This document shows, in pieces, positions 1 to 8,737 of a stretch of DNA of 41,705 nucleotides (position 1 is the stretch's first letter; every line of letters starts with the position of its first letter). A program made the position numbers and the translations under genes. Source of the DNA: Sphingomonas sp. Leaf339. GTDB lineage: Bacteria; Pseudomonadota; Alphaproteobacteria; Sphingomonadales; Sphingomonadaceae. The stretch spans positions 1 to 41,705 of the forward strand of contig NZ_LMRS01000004.1 in NCBI RefSeq assembly GCF_001426195.1. The letters run 5' to 3'. The notes under the pieces were generated by a model. It saw only the letters and a list, made by a program, of their open reading frames with translations. It did not search any database and was not told the origin of the DNA.

Positions 1-48
1 CCGCTTGAACTCGTCCGTGAACCGACGCTTCGTCGTACTCGCCATCAT
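1..48 (-). CDS. IS3-family transposase OrfA, N-terminal fragment cut by the window edge
   Basis: The minus strand from 48 reads MMASTTKRRFTDEFKR and runs off the left edge. The RRFTDEFKR start is typical of the helix-turn-helix OrfA of IS3-family elements, which binds the terminal repeats and is joined to OrfB by frameshifting. A good ribosome site (AGGAGGT) lies six bases before the first ATG. An IS3-like terminal repeat follows at 80-105, so the element lies to the left and its 5' end faces the window. Only 16 codons are visible, so the exact IS cannot be named. Confidence 0.8.
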   Translation of the reverse strand, partial: MMASTTKRRFTDEFKR

Positions 49-79
49 ACACCTCCTGACTCCGCAAAGCCTATCATCG

Positions 80-105
80 GTGTCCGCCAAACCGAGGGAA
101 GATCA
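80..105 (-). repeat. Terminal inverted repeat (5' end) of the left IS3-family element
   Basis: Read on the minus strand from 105 this begins TGATCTTCCCTC and ends GGCGGACAC. It matches the repeat at 41609-41634 at 20 of 26 positions, with identical outer TGATCTT and inner GGCGGACAC blocks. IS3 elements typically start with TG. It lies 31 bp upstream of the OrfA start, as expected for the 5' terminus. Bases 106-244 beyond it hold no gene I can support. Confidence 0.75.
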
Positions 106-244
106 CATGATATGCGGGGGGTCGAACGACGGTCGGAAAATGCTGATCACCAAAATAGCGCCGCCTGCGCGTCTGTATAGTTTACTCAGGCTACCAAAGC
201 TCAAAATGGATACCGAAAGGCGTTAATCTGGCAATTTATTCAGT

Positions 245-1750
245 TCAGGCAGAAAGGTCGGATGGTGCCGCCTTCCGTCCGACCTCGCGCGACAAGAAGA
301 TGATCGACAGGATCGCAGTGAACGACAATCCAGCCACCCCTAGAAAGGCAAGACTGTAAGGGGCAAGGGGCGATGCCGCTGTGCCAACGACTGGCCCAGC
401 CACGCGCAGGAGAACGGCGGCGAGGCATATGCCAACTGACAGGCTGAGCTGCTGAAACGTGGCGTAGAAGCTGGTGGCGGCATTCATCCGAGATCGCTTG
501 ATGTCGATGAAAGCGAGCGCGTTGTAGCCGGTGAACAGCAGCGACATGAACAGCCCGGACACCATCAAGATCGCAAACATTGTCGGCACTGTCCAATCGG
601 GGCGGAACGCCGCGCATGAGGCATAGCCAAGGCTGGCGATCGCCACGGCGACCAGCATAGGGTCGCGATAGCCGAAGCGGCGGATCAAACCCGGCGCAAT
701 CGGCTTGACCAGCAGCGCGCCAAGCGCGCTGGCCAGCGTAATCGTGCCGGTCTTCGCCGCCGACATGCCGAAGCCGAGCTGAAACATCAACGGCAACAGG
801 AACGGTTGCGCGCCCTGCGTGATCCGGGTGAGTGACCCGGCGACGACAGAGATGCGAAAGCTGGGAACCGCTAACAGCCGCAAGTCGAGGATCGCATCGG
901 GCCTACGCCGCGCGTGGCGGAGGTAGAGGAGTGCCAGAACCGTGCCCGTCCCGAGCAGTACCGCCGTCACCGCCTCTGCGCCCGGCCGCGTGGTAAGCTC
1001 AAACCCGAACACCAACGCCGCCAGAGCAATCCCGGCAAGCGCAAAGCCGCACCAGTCGAACGCCGCACGGGCGCCGCCCTCCCGCACGTCGGGGATCAGG
1101 ATCAGAGCCAGCACCACGCCGGCGATGCCGATCGGCACATTAAGATAGAAGATCCATTGCCAGCTTGAATAGGTGACGATCAGCCCGCCGATCGGCGGTC
1201 CTAGAATTGGGCCGATCAGCGCTGGCATGACTAGCCATGACAGCGCTGCGACCAGATCGTCGCGGGACACGCTGAGCAGAAGAACAAGTCGCCCGACCGG
1301 CATCATCATCGCGCCGCCCGTCCCCTGCAAGAAGCGTGCGCCGACAAGCGAGGTGACGCTCCACGCCTGTGCGCAGGCGATCGACCCCAGTACGAAGGTT
1401 GCGATTGCGGTGCAGAAGACCGTGCGCGGACCCCACCGGTCGGCAAGATAGCCGCTCGCCGGGATGAACATCGCCAAGGCGACGAGATACGAGGTCAGCG
1501 CCAGGCTAAGTTCGGCTGGAGCGACGCCCAGATCACGCGCCATTGCCGGCAGCGCGATCGTCAGCACCGTCGCATCAAGCTGTTGCATAAAGAGCGCGCA
1601 TGCCACGACCAACGCGATCGTTCGATAACCGCGCGCCCTGATCGGGGGCGGTGCACCGGCCAGGCCGGTACCTACGGACAGTGCGTCGCCATCGTCGGCG
1701 CCGGCTTTGGCGAGCTGCTGGGGGGCAGTCGATGATGTCATGCCGGCCAC
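245..1750 (-). CDS. DHA2-family MFS drug exporter (EmrB/QacA type)
   Basis: The 501-residue protein matches the length and pattern of 14-helix major facilitator exporters of the DHA2 group, which use the proton gradient to expel drugs or other small molecules across the inner membrane. The first helix contains the typical ALFMQQLDATVLTIALPA stretch (about residues 50-70). The loop-2/3 motif appears as GYLADRWGPRTVF and motif C as GPILGPPIGG. It is the last gene of the leftward group starting with the binding lipoprotein at 7335, with a gap of 65 bp to the preceding small gene. No EmrA-like adaptor or outer membrane channel is nearby, so it may act alone. The substrate cannot be read from the sequence; export of a metabolite linked to the uptake genes is as possible as drug efflux. 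Confidence 0.85.
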   Translation of the reverse strand: MAGMTSSTAPQQLAKAGADDGDALSVGTGLAGAPPPIRARGYRTIALVVACALFMQQLDATVLTIALPAMARDLGVAPAELSLALTSYLVALAMFIPASGYLADRWGPRTVFCTAIATFVLGSIACAQAWSVTSLVGARFLQGTGGAMMMPVGRLVLLLSVSRDDLVAALSWLVMPALIGPILGPPIGGLIVTYSSWQWIFYLNVPIGIAGVVLALILIPDVREGGARAAFDWCGFALAGIALAALVFGFELTTRPGAEAVTAVLLGTGTVLALLYLRHARRRPDAILDLRLLAVPSFRISVVAGSLTRITQGAQPFLLPLMFQLGFGMSAAKTGTITLASALGALLVKPIAPGLIRRFGYRDPMLVAVAIASLGYASCAAFRPDWTVPTMFAILMVSGLFMSLLFTGYNALAFIDIKRSRMNAATSFYATFQQLSLSVGICLAAVLLRVAGPVVGTAASPLAPYSLAFLGVAGLSFTAILSIIFLSREVGRKAAPSDLSA

Positions 1751-1815
1751 CTAGCGTGAAGCCACGGATCAGTGAAACGAGAATGGTACCGTCGAATCAG
1801 TCACGATAGGTTTGG

Positions 1816-2052
1816 TCAGAAATGTGTCGGTCGCTCTCGGCTAGGCGCGTTAGCGCCTAACAGACGCTGTTCAAGCCGTTCGGCCACCGAGCGGCGGATC
1901 GCACTGCCGCTCTGCACCTTGCGCCAAGTGTTGTAGCTGATGCCGTAGCACGGCATCAGCGCCGCGGTCGTCTGCCCGGCCAGCCCGGCGCGCATTGCTT
2001 CGACAATATCCTGGGATACCACCTTCATTGGTTCAGAGTCAGGCTGTTTCAT
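1816..2052 (-). CDS. Small conserved-looking protein, possible helix-turn-helix
   Basis: The 78-residue product is not one I recognise. Residues 15-65 are predicted to be helical (EAMRAGLAGQ, then YGISYNTWRKVQSG, then RRSVAERLEQRLL). The GISYNTWRKVQSG part has the spacing of a recognition helix in Cro-like helix-turn-helix proteins, so weak DNA binding is possible but unproven. A GAAGGA ribosome site precedes the ATG. It starts 58 bp after the stop of the TonB receptor on the same strand and is followed by the exporter, so it is probably transcribed with both. Confidence 0.6.
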   Translation of the reverse strand: MKQPDSEPMKVVSQDIVEAMRAGLAGQTTAALMPCYGISYNTWRKVQSGSAIRRSVAERLEQRLLGANAPSRERPTHF

Positions 2053-2110
2053 TGCGATCCTTCCTGAAGGGGGTCAGGGAGCGGGCCATCCGTCGCGCCC
2101 CCTGTGGTGA

Positions 2111-5080
2111 TCAGAACGACATTCGCACGCCCGCGGTAACGTAACGGCCGATCGGGTCGTAAGCGCTGCTGGCCGCGGTGGTGAAGGTGGTCACGGGTGG
2201 TGGTGACAGTGGCGGTGCTCGGTTGAACAGGTTGGCGACCGAGACATAGATTTGCTGCTTCCCGCCGCCCAGCGCCAGGTTATAGGTCCCGGTCAGGTTG
2301 GTGTAGAACACCGCGGGGGTTGAATTGTCATTGATGTCGATTCCCTCGATCCTGGTCGCATCCAGCTTCGCCGCGCTAATGAAGCGTTCCTGCACGAACA
2401 GCGAAAACGCATCGACCGAATAGGTCGCCTGCAACACGCCGCTCCATTTTGGGGTGATCGTCTCTCCTAGCCCCTCGCGTACGGGCGATCCCGGCGTCTC
2501 GGAATCGTTGCGGGTGGCGTGGTTGCCGATCAGCCTCACATTGAAGTCACCACCTGCCAGTTGAGTCTTGTAGCTCAATTCGAAATCGATGCCCGCGACG
2601 GTTTGATTGGCGAGGTTTAGGTTGGGACGCAGGATGCTGAGCGCGCCCGATGTCAAAACGGTGATGTTCGCGCACTGTATCTGATTGCCCGCCGCGCATT
2701 CATCGACCACGCGCTGTTCGGCCAGCGTGGTGATCGCATCACGCAGCTTGATCCGGTAATAGTCTATGGAGGCTTGGAAACCCGGCATCCAGGACGGCTG
2801 ATAGACCTCACCGAAGGTCAGCGTGTTTGCCTTTTCAGGTTGCAGATTCGGGTTGCCGGTTGCGAAGTTTACCTGCGGGGTAGTGACGCCGCGATACACG
2901 ACGTTGCCGTTGAGCTGCGTTGCCGGATTGTAAAGTTCGAGCAGGTTGGGCGCGCGGATGTCGCGCGACACGGTGCCGCGCAGGCGCAACTCGTCGACCA
3001 GCTGCCAGCTTGCGCCCAGCTTCCATGTCACGACGCTGCCCGATGTGCTGTAATTGGCGTGGCGGACTGCGCCGTTCAGGTCGAGGTTCCGTGCGATCGC
3101 GCTATCTTTCAGCACTGGCACGGCGACTTCGAGATATTGCTCGAAGATATCATATTTGCCCGAAAATGGCAGCGGATTGAAGAAACGATAGGGTCCCTGT
3201 CGACCGTTGAGCGCGGACGGCCCGCCGCGGATGCCTGTGAAGTCGATGCGGGTCGGCGATAGCGCATCGGTCATCTGCCGCGCGCTTTCTTTGCGGAATT
3301 CCAGGCCTGCAGCGACCGCGATCGGGCCTGCGAGTTGAATTGCATCACCCAAGTCGCCACGAATATTGGCGGCGGCGACTTGCTGACGCAGACGCAGGTT
3401 CAAGACGTTGTCGCCGGTGACGTAATCGGTGATGGCTTGGTTGGCGGCTTGTGGCCCGAACAGGTTGCGCGGAGTGCAGCCCGGATCGAGTCCAGCAAGC
3501 GTTGAGCGGCAGACGATCTGGCCGGTCGCGGGATTTACTACGGCATCTGCCGCGGCATACAGGTTGCGCGCGATGGTCAGGTTGTTGGAGCGTAGTTCCT
3601 GATCTGATTGGCCGTAATTGTACGACGCGTCGTATTTCCACGTACCCCCCAGATCGCCGCGCAGGCCAAGTGAGGCATGGTACACGTCTATCGTCGATTC
3701 GTTTTCCGCCAGCGGTAATTCGCCTTCGAACCGGCCAAGTTGGGACGACTGGATACCAGCCTGGATCATCCGGTTGCGGACGTCAGTGGGTAGATAGGCG
3801 TTATCACGGTAGATGGTGTAGGCTGCTGCGCTACCGACATTTTGGCTGGCAAACGCACCCTGATTTGTATGGCTGCGTGCGTAAAGCCCCTCGACGAAGA
3901 CAGTTGCGGCGGGAGAAGCCTCAAACTCGCTGCGGACAAAGCCGTTATAGCGCTCTTGCGTCGGCTGCAGGCCGATATTGGCCCGCGCACCATCGCCACC
4001 GCTCTGAAAAGCGGTGCCAGTAATCGTGCCATAGTTGAAGGCGCTCGTCGCGCCACCCGTCAGAAACTGCGTACCGCGCAAGGGGCCCGCACTGATGAGC
4101 CCGCCATAGGTGCCGAGCGAGCTGCGGATCGACGGGATGATGAGGTTGCGCGGCAGTGCACCACTGACCGGATTGACGATCTGGCCGGCATTATCGTCGA
4201 ACCAGTCGCGCCCTGTGCGCTCGTCGGCACGGAGCCCCTTCTGATAGAAATAGTCCGCGCCGGCGACGATCCGGAGTCGGTCGTCCATCGCCGAGGTGCC
4301 ATAGGCGAGCGAGCCGCCCGCTGACGGCAGATCGCCATGAGTGGAGATGCCACCCAGCGCCTCGGCCTTGAAACCCTTTAGCTTGGTGTCGAGCACGAAG
4401 TTGACGACTCCAGCGACCGCGTCAGACCCATAGGCAGCGGAGGCACCGCCTGTGACCACGTCGACGCGGCTGACGAGGCCCTGCGGCAGGATATTGATGT
4501 CGACCGATCCGCCGCTGTTCGTGGCGGGCAAACGACGACCGTCGAGCAATACTAGCGTGCGCTGCGCGCCCAGGCCACGCAGGTTGAGCAGGTTCTGGCC
4601 ACTGCTGCCGCCGCGGCTGTTGGTGGTCGACGGGCTCGACGTCTTGGTGCTGCCGCTGAAGACGGGCAGCTGGTTCAGCCCGTCGGCTAGGTTGGTCGGC
4701 GCCGTCTCACGCAACTGTTCCGAACTTGCCATCGTCACCGGCGTCGGCGTGCGGAAACCGTTGGCGACGCGGCTGCCTGTGACGACGATATCGCCGCCGC
4801 CATCGGCCTGATCCGCCGGCGCGTTGCTCTCGGCGGACTTCAGCGCGTCGGTTGGCGCGTCTGGATCTGCAGGCACTTTGGTCGACGGTGCATTAGGCAT
4901 TCCCGACGCGTCCTGTGCGCCGGGGGTTGGAGCGTCGTTCTGCGCGGCAGTGGCGGTTGCCTGCGTCTCGGCGTTGATCGCGGGGCTTTGCTGCGCCGTG
5001 GCAGCGGTGGTCAGCGCGAGCGACAGCGCCGTGATGGCACCCCCGCATGCAAGCGTCGTCTTCAGGCTGATGCGAGCCAT
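2111..5080 (-). CDS. TonB-dependent outer membrane receptor
   Basis: The 989-residue protein is an outer membrane gated transporter that takes up a bound substrate using energy from TonB-ExbBD. A signal peptide covers residues 1-30 with cleavage near ATAQ. A long low-complexity Ala/Pro/Asp linker follows, then a DIVVTGSR sequence at 97-104 at the start of the plug domain, with the plug signatures LRGLGAQRTLVLLDGRRLP and YGSDAVAGVVNFVL. The C-terminal end is AGVRMSF, with the terminal phenylalanine needed for barrel insertion. The 100-residue linker before the plug is long but common in sphingomonad receptors. It lies 69 bp downstream of the MHS permease and its binding lipoprotein, so the three probably move one substrate from outside to cytoplasm. 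The substrate is unknown; a carboxylate or a metal-carboxylate complex is an inference from the neighbours. Confidence 0.93.
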   Translation of the reverse strand: MARISLKTTLACGGAITALSLALTTAATAQQSPAINAETQATATAAQNDAPTPGAQDASGMPNAPSTKVPADPDAPTDALKSAESNAPADQADGGGDIVVTGSRVANGFRTPTPVTMASSEQLRETAPTNLADGLNQLPVFSGSTKTSSPSTTNSRGGSSGQNLLNLRGLGAQRTLVLLDGRRLPATNSGGSVDINILPQGLVSRVDVVTGGASAAYGSDAVAGVVNFVLDTKLKGFKAEALGGISTHGDLPSAGGSLAYGTSAMDDRLRIVAGADYFYQKGLRADERTGRDWFDDNAGQIVNPVSGALPRNLIIPSIRSSLGTYGGLISAGPLRGTQFLTGGATSAFNYGTITGTAFQSGGDGARANIGLQPTQERYNGFVRSEFEASPAATVFVEGLYARSHTNQGAFASQNVGSAAAYTIYRDNAYLPTDVRNRMIQAGIQSSQLGRFEGELPLAENESTIDVYHASLGLRGDLGGTWKYDASYNYGQSDQELRSNNLTIARNLYAAADAVVNPATGQIVCRSTLAGLDPGCTPRNLFGPQAANQAITDYVTGDNVLNLRLRQQVAAANIRGDLGDAIQLAGPIAVAAGLEFRKESARQMTDALSPTRIDFTGIRGGPSALNGRQGPYRFFNPLPFSGKYDIFEQYLEVAVPVLKDSAIARNLDLNGAVRHANYSTSGSVVTWKLGASWQLVDELRLRGTVSRDIRAPNLLELYNPATQLNGNVVYRGVTTPQVNFATGNPNLQPEKANTLTFGEVYQPSWMPGFQASIDYYRIKLRDAITTLAEQRVVDECAAGNQIQCANITVLTSGALSILRPNLNLANQTVAGIDFELSYKTQLAGGDFNVRLIGNHATRNDSETPGSPVREGLGETITPKWSGVLQATYSVDAFSLFVQERFISAAKLDATRIEGIDINDNSTPAVFYTNLTGTYNLALGGGKQQIYVSVANLFNRAPPLSPPPVTTFTTAASSAYDPIGRYVTAGVRMSF

Positions 5081-5149
5081 GTTCCCTCTCCTGTTTTATT
5101 GTTATTTTATGGTGATCGTCAATCTATCGGGCCGTGCCCGGGTGGTCCG

Positions 5150-6472
5150 TCAGGCTACAGTCGCCCGCCGCTTCTGCGCCCGAGTGCCGATCAGCAGCGC
5201 CAGCAACGATAGCAAGGCGGCGGCGGCGCACCACGCGCCAGGAATAGCCTTATCGCCGGTAGCGCCGATCAGTGCAGTGGCGATCGCCGGCGTAAATCCG
5301 CCGAAAACTGCGGTCGCGGTGCTGTAGGCCAGGCTGAAGCCTACCGTGCGGACATGCGCCGGAATGATCTCGGTCAAATAGACAATGAAGGCACCATTGT
5401 AGGTCGCGTAGATTGCAGCGAGCAGCAGCTCGACGGTTAGCAATTTGCCGAAGCTTGGCGCGGCGACCAGCCAGCTCATCAGCGGATAGGCAAGCGTCGC
5501 GCCGAGGACGGTGGCGGTGATGAGCAAGGGGCGGCGGCCGATGCGGTCCGACAAGGCACCCATTACCGGCAGCAGCACAAAGTTGGTGACGCCCACACAG
5601 GCGGTCACGAACAGGCTCTCGCCCGCGCCGAGGTTCAGCACCTTGCTGCCGAAGGTCGGGGTATAGGCGGTGATCATGTAGAAAAAGACGGTCGTCATGA
5701 CGGCCATTAGCGTACCCTGGAGCACGAGCCCCCAATTTGCGCCAATGATCCGCATGATTTGCCCGACCTTGGGATGCTCCTTGCGATTGAGGAACGCCTC
5801 GGTTTCTTCGACATGGCTGCGGATGATGAACAGGAATGGGATCATGATGCAGCCGATGATGAACGGCACACGCCAGCCCCAGGACTGCATCGTGTCGGGA
5901 TCAAGGTTCGTCGAAACGATGAGGCCGATCAGCGCGGCGAAGACGACCGCGGCTTGTTGGCTCGCCGACTGCCACGAGGTGAAAAAGCCCTTGCGGTGCG
6001 GCGGTGCGATCTCGTTCAGATAGACCGACACACCGCCGACCTCGACCCCTGCCGACAGGCCCTGCACCAACCGACCGGCCAAAATGATGAGTGGCGCAGC
6101 TATGCCGATCTGCTCATAGGTTGGGGTGATCGCGATCGCGAGGGTGCCGACCGCCATCAGTCCCAGCACCAGCAACAGTCCCTTGCGACGGCCATGCCGA
6201 TCAACATAGGCTCCCAGTACCAGCGCGCCGAGCGGCCGCATCAGGAAACCGGCGCCGAAGGTCATCAGCGTCAGGAGCAGTGACCCGAATTCGCTGCCGG
6301 TGGGAAAAAAGGCTTTGGCGATGTAGGTCGCGTAATAGCCAAACACCATGAAATCGAACATTTCGAGGAAATTGCCGCTCGCGACGATGAAGATCGACTT
6401 GAAGGCGGAGGATTTCCGGGCAGCGATGGTGTCGGCGGTGCCGTGGGCCGGGATGGCCGTGTCTGCGATCAT
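5150..6472 (-). CDS. MFS permease of the metabolite:H+ symporter (MHS) family
   Basis: This 440-residue, probably 12-helix inner membrane protein resembles the MHS group (citrate, alpha-ketoglutarate, tricarballylate and proline/betaine symporters). Family marks are FDFMVFGYYATYIAKAFFP in helix 1, the RPLGALVLGAYVDRHGRRKG loop, the GLSAGVEVGG helix and the WGWRVPFIIG sequence near residue 200. Its ATG overlaps the stop of the upstream binding-lipoprotein gene by four bases, so the two are almost certainly translationally coupled. A TonB receptor gene follows. The family and the neighbours favour an organic acid as substrate, but the exact one cannot be told. Confidence 0.87.
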   Translation of the reverse strand: MIADTAIPAHGTADTIAARKSSAFKSIFIVASGNFLEMFDFMVFGYYATYIAKAFFPTGSEFGSLLLTLMTFGAGFLMRPLGALVLGAYVDRHGRRKGLLLVLGLMAVGTLAIAITPTYEQIGIAAPLIILAGRLVQGLSAGVEVGGVSVYLNEIAPPHRKGFFTSWQSASQQAAVVFAALIGLIVSTNLDPDTMQSWGWRVPFIIGCIMIPFLFIIRSHVEETEAFLNRKEHPKVGQIMRIIGANWGLVLQGTLMAVMTTVFFYMITAYTPTFGSKVLNLGAGESLFVTACVGVTNFVLLPVMGALSDRIGRRPLLITATVLGATLAYPLMSWLVAAPSFGKLLTVELLLAAIYATYNGAFIVYLTEIIPAHVRTVGFSLAYSTATAVFGGFTPAIATALIGATGDKAIPGAWCAAAALLSLLALLIGTRAQKRRATVA

Positions 6473-7335
6473 CGGGATGCCTTTCGAGGTGCCGGCTCGA
6501 GCCCGCTTGCACGGATCGCGGCATCGGCCTTTGGTGAAGAAAGATAGGTGAGAAGTGCGCGCGCTTCCGCCTGATGCGGTGAATATGCAACGATGCCGCC
6601 TGAGAAAGCGGTGACCTTCTGCAGCGAATCGGGGAGCAACCCGACGATGCGGATTCCCTTAACTGGCTTCAGTTCGCTTAGCTGCTGAAACCCGATATCC
6701 GCCTCGCCGCGGGCGACAATCTCGCCGACTGGGGTCGCTGGAATCATGCGGCCCTTGGGTCGGACCCGGTCGGCGATGCCAAGCCGGTCGAGCATCGTCG
6801 ACTGGATGTAGACGCCGCTGGCGCTGTCTGACCAAGCAATCGATTTAGCGTTCAGCAGCGTGGCGCGAAGCGCATCAGGGGTTGCGATGTTTGGTATGGG
6901 CGCGCCCGCCCGCACCGCGACGGCGATCCGAGACAAGCCGAGATCGATCGCGGTATTGGGGGTCACCGTGCCGTTGGCGATTAGCCGGTCTAAGCCGGAG
7001 CGCGCGAGGATCACGATGTCGGCGGCCTCGCGCCGAGCCAGCCGGGCCGGGATGGCGTTCGGCGTCTCACCCATCGAGGGCCCGTGCGCGACGATGATTG
7101 GCGTGCCGGTGGTGCGACGGTACGATGCCGCCAAGCTATCAAACGCCGCGTTGAACCCACCCGACGTGAAGACCGTCAGGGCCGGGCGGGCCGACGGTGG
7201 CGTTAATGACGGCGGGGCGATCGTCTGGCAGCCGACCAGTAACGGGGCAAGCATTATGCCGATCGCGCCCATCAGGCGACGGCGTGGCAAGCCGTGTGAA
7301 CCGTCACGTCTGAATGGAATCGCCTGCGTCATCAT
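6469..7335 (-). CDS. ModA-like periplasmic substrate-binding lipoprotein
   Basis: The 288-residue protein resembles the type-2 periplasmic binding fold of molybdate-binding-like proteins: a central ALTVFTSGGFNAAFDSLA segment, then SMGETPNAIPARL and ADIVILARSGLDRL, and a later EIVARGEADIGFQQLSEL. The N-terminus has arginines (RRRLMGA), a hydrophobic stretch and a lipobox LLVGC, so it is probably exported and lipid-anchored. The ATG at 7335 is preferred over longer starts because GGAGCAGGA precedes it and the signal peptide then begins normally. No ABC permease or ATPase is near. The gene is instead coupled to the MHS permease by an ATGA overlap, which suggests it feeds or regulates that carrier. 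This pairing is unusual. Confidence 0.8.
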   Translation of the reverse strand: MMTQAIPFRRDGSHGLPRRRLMGAIGIMLAPLLVGCQTIAPPSLTPPSARPALTVFTSGGFNAAFDSLAASYRRTTGTPIIVAHGPSMGETPNAIPARLARREAADIVILARSGLDRLIANGTVTPNTAIDLGLSRIAVAVRAGAPIPNIATPDALRATLLNAKSIAWSDSASGVYIQSTMLDRLGIADRVRPKGRMIPATPVGEIVARGEADIGFQQLSELKPVKGIRIVGLLPDSLQKVTAFSGGIVAYSPHQAEARALLTYLSSPKADAAIRASGLEPAPRKASR

Positions 7336-7422
7336 CGTCCTGCTCCGTGCCGCCCCAGGGGCGATCCTGCGGCGTGGCAATCTCTCGGTGGATGCCTTGG
7401 CCGTGACGCGTATAAGAAGCGC

Positions 7423-7446
7423 TGCAACAGGTTGCATCAAATGCAA
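7423..7446. promoter_or_regulatory. LysR-type operator array between the divergent transport genes
   Basis: Three TGCAA-type half-sites are packed here: TGCAA at 7423-7427, TTGCA at 7432-7436 and TGCAA at 7442-7446. The inner pair forms TTGCAT-CAA-ATGCAA, whose TGCAT-N3-ATGCA part satisfies the T-N11-A rule for LysR regulators. It sits between the binding lipoprotein (7335, leftward) and the symporter (7487, rightward), so one regulator, probably the one encoded at 8697-9614, could control both. Confidence 0.65.
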
Positions 7447-7486
7447 TGATCGGTGAGAACGATGCGTGCGACGCATTAGGGGTTGG

Positions 7487-8737
7487 ATGAGGCGGATCTC
7501 CCGCCAGCTTTACGCGCAGATGATCGTCGGCATCCTTGTCGGCGCACTGATCGGCCATATCTGGCCCGCTTTCGGGGTCAGTCTTGCGCCGCTTGGTATT
7601 GCTTTCGTGAAGGCGATGCGGATGATGGTGCCGCCAATCCTGTTCTGTACTATCGTCGACGGCATCGTCGCACAGGGCGGCGCCCGCCAGACTGGATCGA
7701 CGGTGGCGCGCGCATTGATCGTCTTTCTGGCGATTACGATCCTCGCTCTTATGTCAGGGCTACTGATCGCAACACTATTGCGGCCAGGGGCAGGTTTGGA
7801 CGTGCCGACGATGGTACCGACGATTGATATCGGCCGTGAACTGGGTGCGCGCCATATCAATGGCCCGGGCGATTTCCTGTTAAGAATGGTACCCGATACT
7901 TTCTTCTCCGCCTTCACCGCGGGCGACGTGCTGCCGGTCCTGTTCATCGCTGCGCTTGTCGGATTCGGCTTATTGCGCATTGGCCCGGCAGGAGAGCCGA
8001 TCGCACGCGCCATCCGGGGCCTGACCCAGCTGCAATTCGCGATCTTCGCATTTTTGATCCGAGCCGCGCCGGTCGGCGCGTTTGGAGCGATCGCATTCAC
8101 AGTCGGCACCTATGGCATTGCCTTCATCGGGTCGCTTGGCCTGTTGGTGGGAACGTTGCTGACGGCCTGTGTCCTCTTGGTGACAATTCTGCTGGCCGCG
8201 CTTCGACTGTGGGCCGGCGTTTCGCCGGTCGCACTGCTGCGCCACTTCCGCGAGGAACTGCTGATCGTCCTCGGCACCTCATCGTCGGAGGTCGTGCTGC
8301 CGCGAATCATGAATAAGCTGGAGACGTTGGGCGCTCCGCCCGCGATCATCGGCATCGTCGTGCCGCTCGGTTATACGCTGAACCTGGCCGGGACTGCGGT
8401 CTATCTGATCGTCGGGACGTTGTTCCTGGCCGAGACGCTTCACCTGAGTCTCTCACCCACGCAGATCGTGACCTATCTCTTGGTGATGCTGGCCACGTCA
8501 AAAACTGCGGCGGGGGTGACCGGCAGCGGTTTTTCCGCGCTGCTGCTGACGTTGTCGCTCCTGCCGCATGTGCCGGTGAGTGCCGCAGCGATGTTGATCG
8601 CGGTTGATCGGCTGCTCTCCACTATCCGTGCGCTGACCAGCGGGCTTGCCAACATCAGCGCCACATTGCTGATCGCGCGCTGGACCGGTGCGACGATTAC
8701 GCCGGGGCGGCCGCCGCCTCCCGCCATGCCTGAGTGA
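7487..8737 (+). CDS. DctA/GltP-like dicarboxylate or amino acid:cation symporter
   Basis: The 416-residue protein belongs to the glutamate/C4-dicarboxylate carrier (DAACS) family, which imports C4-dicarboxylates or acidic amino acids with H+ or Na+. The re-entrant loop motif is TSSSEVVLPRIMNKLETLG, followed by GYTLNLAGTAVYL in place of the usual N-x-DGT; the aspartate is replaced by alanine, which may alter cation coupling. I take ATG 7487, with AGGGG just upstream, instead of the GTG at 7466, because known carriers start with a short RRISRQLYAQ-type sequence. It diverges from the binding lipoprotein and ends by overlapping the convergent LysR gene by 41 bp. Confidence 0.85.
   Translation: MRRISRQLYAQMIVGILVGALIGHIWPAFGVSLAPLGIAFVKAMRMMVPPILFCTIVDGIVAQGGARQTGSTVARALIVFLAITILALMSGLLIATLLRPGAGLDVPTMVPTIDIGRELGARHINGPGDFLLRMVPDTFFSAFTAGDVLPVLFIAALVGFGLLRIGPAGEPIARAIRGLTQLQFAIFAFLIRAAPVGAFGAIAFTVGTYGIAFIGSLGLLVGTLLTACVLLVTILLAALRLWAGVSPVALLRHFREELLIVLGTSSSEVVLPRIMNKLETLGAPPAIIGIVVPLGYTLNLAGTAVYLIVGTLFLAETLHLSLSPTQIVTYLLVMLATSKTAAGVTGSGFSALLLTLSLLPHVPVSAAAMLIAVDRLLSTIRALTSGLANISATLLIARWTGATITPGRPPPPAMPE

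Noticed and set aside
5..226. Open frame of 73 codons on the plus strand at the left edge
   Set aside because: It runs antisense through the IS3 OrfA start and terminal repeat and shows no protein features.
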